From contig DIKH01000057.1 of NCBI GenBank assembly GCA_002424495.1, positions 38,380-54,691 on the forward strand: DNA of 16,312 nt. The letters are read 5' to 3'. Positions 14,601 to 16,312 of the stretch are shown here, one piece after another. Positions within the stretch are counted from its first letter, which is position 1. The number at the start of each line of letters is the position of its first letter. The translations under genes were made by a program, and so were the position numbers. Below the pieces are notes generated by a model. It made no database searches and was not told where the DNA came from. It was given only the letters and a program-made list of their open reading frames with translations. Source of the DNA: Desulfobacteraceae bacterium UBA5623 (lineage in GTDB: Bacteria; Desulfobacterota; DSM-4660; Desulfatiglandales; Desulfatiglandaceae).

Positions 14601-14696
14601 TTGCGTCGGCTGGCCTTGCTCATCCAGTTCCCAGTACCTGGCCGGATATTCGTAAGGAGAGTTGAGAACGGGCTTTTCGAAGAACCGGTTATCCAT
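11631..14696 (-). CDS. Type III-like restriction subunit (Res): SF2 helicase plus PD-(D/E)xK nuclease
   Basis: This 1021-residue cytoplasmic protein should translocate on DNA and cut unmodified target DNA together with the methyltransferase. Walker A ATGAGKT is at 178-184, the DEAHHCY box at 314-320, and SATPF at 370-374. The C-terminal helicase motifs (SMLTEGWDANTV and QVIGRALRR) follow. The nuclease site is RPDF with Asp932, then Glu950-x-Lys952 in LIVEIKGYR. The N-terminus (NSPYEYPARYWELDEQGQPT) matches the group named, from memory, BPTD_3080-family restriction endonucleases. A GGAG lies 11 bases before the ATG at 14696. All key residues are present, so it is likely active. It heads the long operon, with the DUF4062 gene overlapping its end. 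Confidence 0.95.
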   Translation of the reverse strand: MDNRFFEKPVLNSPYEYPARYWELDEQGQPTQQIIEKRRPAEFITPIPKPRKRKGSASQQQLNFIFDEGKGLSSQEQQYDPTPVINELRRNVDQWRSWPNPGDWQVTPETARLLQHWRHHRFNNIRPFFCQVEAVETAIWLSEVAPKSGKTARGFLEHLADANNDANPDLLRLALKLATGAGKTTVIAMLIAWQTINAVRRPNSRKFTRGFLVVTPGLTIRDRLRVLMPNDPDSYYQSRELVPNDMLADLERAKIVITNFHAFKLRERIDLSKGGRSLLQGRGEALNTLETEGQMLQRVMPELMGMKNIMVFNDEAHHCYREKPGGDGEGDLKGDERKEADKNNEAARLWITGLEAVNRKLGVMRVMDLSATPFFLRGSGYAEGTLFPWTMSDFSLMDAIECGIVKLPRVPVADNIPGDDMPRFRNLWQHIRTRMPKKGRGKSKFLDPLSLPVELQTALEALYGHYQKTYELWEKSGIRVPPCFIVVCNNTSTSKLVYDYISGFYRENDDGSTSFENGRLALFRNFDEHGNQFGRPRTLLIDSEQLESGDALDRNFRDMASDEIERFRREIIERTGDRRQAENLTDQDLLREVMNTVGKEGRLGDSIRCVVSVSMLTEGWDANTVTHVLGVRAFGTQLLCEQVIGRALRRQSYDLNEDNLFNVEYADVLGIPFDFTAKPVVAPPQPPRETIQVKAVRPDRDYLEIRFPRVQGYRVELPEERLSATFNEDSVLELTPDLVGPSITKNQGIIGEDVDLSLEHLEDMRRSTLLFHVAKRLLYTKWRDPGEEPMLHLFGQLKRITRQWLDNCLVCKGGTYPAQLMYQELADMACERITAGITLALVGESPIKAVLDPYNPTGSTIYVNFSTSKTSRWETDSRRCHINWVILDSDWEAEFCRVAESHPRVKAYVKNHNLGLEVPYRYGSETRTYRPDFIVLVDDGNDDPLHLIVEIKGYRREDAKEKKTTMDVYWVPGVNNLGLYGRWAFAEFTEVYQIEADFEKKVEAEFNKMIDQFSGLKEGLS

Positions 14697-14772
14697 ACTG
14701 AACTTTTCTCCAATGCTGTCGTCTAATTGTCGTGAGGTCTTCCGCGGTAAGGCATGAATTAACTACATAATA

Positions 14773-15003
14773 TTATGAAAGAAATCCAGGAAATTCTGAA
14801 AAGGTGTTAAAATTTATCCTTTTCTTAACGCTCTGAAAAGCCTTTACTGCCTCGTCTTCTTTCTTGGACAGTTTATTCTTTTCTGCGGCATCAAATACAG
14901 CATCCTGCAATTCAGCTAGGATTATAGGCGTCACGGGATAATCTGCAATCCATTCATCTCTGAGTGCAATACCAACCGATTTAAGCATATCTTCAGCCTG
15001 CAC
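14773..15003 (-). CDS. Small unknown protein upstream of the restriction operon
   Basis: I do not recognise this 76-residue product. It would start at GTG 15003, with GGGG about 7 bases upstream, and is predicted to be helical and charged with no membrane segment (IALRDEWIADYPVTP, later NKLSKKEDEAVKAF). It ends 76 bases before the restriction gene and on the same strand, so it may be the first gene of the operon or a small regulator. A perfect palindrome CATAATATTATG at 14766-14777 overlaps its stop codon. The composition is protein-like, but no homology is claimed and it could be a chance frame. Confidence 0.5.
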   Translation of the reverse strand: MQAEDMLKSVGIALRDEWIADYPVTPIILAELQDAVFDAAEKNKLSKKEDEAVKAFQSVKKRINFNTFSEFPGFLS

Positions 15004-15027
15004 CTAAGACCCCATTAGATATAGACA

Positions 15028-15048
15028 GTGCAAGTAGTTGTGCAAGTA
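15028..15048. promoter_or_regulatory. Tandem 9-bp direct repeat GTGCAAGTA, candidate operator
   Basis: GTGCAAGTA occurs at 15028-15036 and 15040-15048, a period of 12 bp. On the minus strand the distal copy provides a -35-like TTGCAC, followed after 16-17 bases by an AT-rich -10-like TATATC. The start codon of the small gene at 15003 is 25 bases downstream. The site may control the whole restriction operon; the promoter call is weak. Confidence 0.4.
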
Positions 15049-15158
15049 TCAGCTGTATCTCATTTTGAGAAATCTAATTTATGGCAGGTTTTTCCAATTT
15101 AATCTGCTGGAATTGATGCGATTACAAGACTTATTTTCCGGCAGCCTCGTTACCTTCA

Positions 15159-15557
15159 TTAATGGCCATGGTGATGGTGATAATGGTGATAAGGGTAATA
15201 GTATGGGTAGGGGCTTGGGTAATGGTATGGATATGGATAATAGTAGGGGTAGTATGGATCTCCATAATAATATGGTCTACGATAGGGTTGCCGATAGCAC
15301 TTGGTACTTACTACTCTATCTTGAATAAAAGTGACCTTACAAATAGAATCAGTGTTAAAAAAATGATATTCCCAGATTTCGGAAGGCTTCCCTCTCACGG
15401 TCCTTACCGTGATGAGGTCCGTTTTTCCCCACAGAGAAACCACTTCTTCTTTTGTCATGTTAAGTTTGAGATCTGAGACATGACGAGGATGGCATGAAGA
15501 AAAAGTGAAAATAAAAACAGCAAAAAGAAATAAAAGGATGATTTTCTTTCTTTTCAT
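15159..15557 (-). CDS. Predicted lipoprotein, BamE/SmpA-like core with Tyr/Pro/His-rich tail
   Basis: This 132-residue protein is probably membrane-anchored outside the cytoplasm. A GAGGAG ribosome binding site stands just before the ATG at 15557. Residues 1-22 are a basic, hydrophobic signal ending in FSSC, a plausible lipobox with Cys22 as the lipidated residue. Residues about 30-85 (LNMTKEEVVSLWGKTD) resemble the small outer-membrane-associated SmpA/OmlA fold; this is a weak match by eye. From residue 88 on the chain is almost only Tyr, Pro and His, ending HHYHHHHGH, with 19 Tyr and 8 His; this could bind metal or cell-wall polymers. The corresponding DNA is a low-complexity purine/T stretch on the plus strand. 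It is not obviously part of the defence operon. The function is unknown. Confidence 0.8.
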   Translation of the reverse strand: MKRKKIILLFLFAVFIFTFSSCHPRHVSDLKLNMTKEEVVSLWGKTDLITVRTVRGKPSEIWEYHFFNTDSICKVTFIQDRVVSTKCYRQPYRRPYYYGDPYYPYYYPYPYHYPSPYPYYYPYHHYHHHHGH

Positions 15558-16101
15558 CTCTTCTCCTCTCTTTTTTGAGCCTTCTTACCTTCTGAACACC
15601 TTCATTTTAACAATCCCCATTCCGTGATTTAAAATTAGTCATAGCGTCTGAAGAAATCAAGTGGCTATTTTGAGTGCTTATAAGTAGTTAAGAGTTCCAT
15701 AAAAATGCTTTCCGATTCATATGGTAAGCATAGTTTGGCCTGCCTATAAATCTTATCGATTACCTTATCAATTTGGAACCTGAGATTGCTTGCCTTGACT
15801 CCAGGATATCACCGACTGCAAAAACTTGAGATAGGTCTGTATGAGCAAAATAATAAAAAACATTTGCAAAACCGCGCTACTACTTTTTCAAGGCATAGCG
15901 TCTTCAAATCTTTTGAGGTATCGGATCAAAAAATAACCAGCCTTTTATAGAAAACCGAAAGGCAGAATTTCTCTTGCCTACTTATGGAAAAAACTTTCAG
16001 GTAAAGAAATCATAGGCGAGGAAATCTTGATTTCCAAATTACAATTATACTATGAGTGTATTAATTGGCTGATTTTTTGGTCCCAGGTTGGAGCTTTGAA
16101 A
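15558..16101. other. AT-rich intergenic region with possible gene remnants
   Basis: No convincing gene is seen in these 544 bases. On the minus strand a frame open at 15665-15808 reads like protein (ASNLRFQIDKVIDKIYRQAK, later CLPYESESIFMELL) but has no proper start, so it may be a decayed gene. A 31-codon plus-strand frame at 15841-15936 is too weak to call. CATAGCGTCT is repeated at 15640 and 15894. A weak hairpin AGGCA/TGCCT lies at about 15961-15980 without a T run. Confidence 0.4.
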
Positions 16102-16281
16102 ATGGATACCGGCAAAAGTAAAATTTCTGACACAACCTGTTGGGAATGCAAATTCAATGAGTTATCTGGAATACTGTTTTTTGGTCTGTGCACGTGGTTT
16201 AAGAAACATGGGAAAGGGGAAGATAAAGAAATCCCTAGAGAAATTGTCGATAAAGGCTGTAAGTATTTTGAACCCAGATAG
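16102..16281 (+). CDS. Small cysteine-containing protein, unknown function
   Basis: This 59-residue product begins at ATG 16102, with GGAG 8 bases upstream; an earlier ATG at 16027 in the same frame has no comparable signal and would add an unlikely N-terminus. It has the pattern CWEC, then CTWF, then EIPREIVDKGCKYFE, so four cysteines that could bind a metal ion or cluster. I recall similar short endings (IPxEVVDKGCKF) in uncharacterised proteins, without a known function. It is the only plus-strand gene and is convergent with nothing in view. No clear terminator follows before the window ends, only a short T run. Confidence 0.65.
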   Translation: MDTGKSKISDTTCWECKFNELSGILFFGLCTWFKKHGKGEDKEIPREIVDKGCKYFEPR

Positions 16282-16312
16282 TCTTTTTTAGTTAGTGTCC
16301 ATCCAGAAAGGC

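Noticed and set aside
15162..15476. Plus-strand frame of Met/Val/Ile-rich sequence
   Set aside because: It is the antisense of the Tyr/Pro/His-rich lipoprotein tail; the opposite strand has the ribosome binding site and signal peptide.
15841..15936. Small 31-codon plus-strand gene
   Set aside because: It has only a weak AGG upstream, no recognisable features and no context support.

Overview
The window looks like a piece of a chromosome from an anaerobic or sediment-type bacterium; an octaheme c-type cytochrome with HEAT and TPR repeats and a periplasmic sulfatase suggest a deltaproteobacterium-like (Desulfobacterota) or similar lineage. This is inferred from gene content alone, since the window holds no rRNA or other marker gene. 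Almost everything is on the minus strand, so transcription runs from high to low coordinates.

Layout, right to left. The AT-rich right end (about 15000-16312) holds a small cysteine-containing protein on the plus strand, a long spacer, and a minus-strand lipoprotein with a Tyr/Pro/His-rich tail. Next comes a defence-type operon (about 15050 down to 4060). It contains a small unknown protein, a type III-like restriction subunit (helicase plus PD-(D/E)xK nuclease), a DUF4062-ATPase-winged-helix protein, a type III-like DNA methyltransferase and a RelE-like domain fused to a UvrD-type helicase. A possibly frameshifted winged-helix gene closes it. Junctions overlap by 4 bases (GTGA) or 1 base (TGATG), which indicates tight translational coupling. 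The left part (1-3700) holds the octaheme cytochrome with its own predicted promoter and a structured leader, a 138-bp MITE-like element, and the first 390 codons of an arylsulfatase cut by the window edge.

The most unusual feature is inside the methyltransferase gene. A four-helix-bundle protein of the 23S rRNA intervening-sequence family (IVP/S23) has its own ribosome binding site and is flanked by inverted GTGG/GAGTGG-type repeats. It sits inside the methyltransferase ORF in another frame, and the host frame stays open through it. Gene-less relatives of the same repeats interrupt the same ORF in frame at three further places, and another lies just before its start codon. This looks like a family of small repeat elements that enter coding sequence without breaking the frame, with the IVP protein as a candidate partner.

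A second unusual pattern is a set of short-period arrays beside the winged-helix genes. Downstream of the DUF4062 gene, three arrays share the same 9/11-bp unit spacing although one has a different unit sequence. A five-unit array with an 11-12 bp period follows the other winged-helix gene. They may be binding sites for the adjacent winged-helix proteins and may control methyltransferase and helicase expression.
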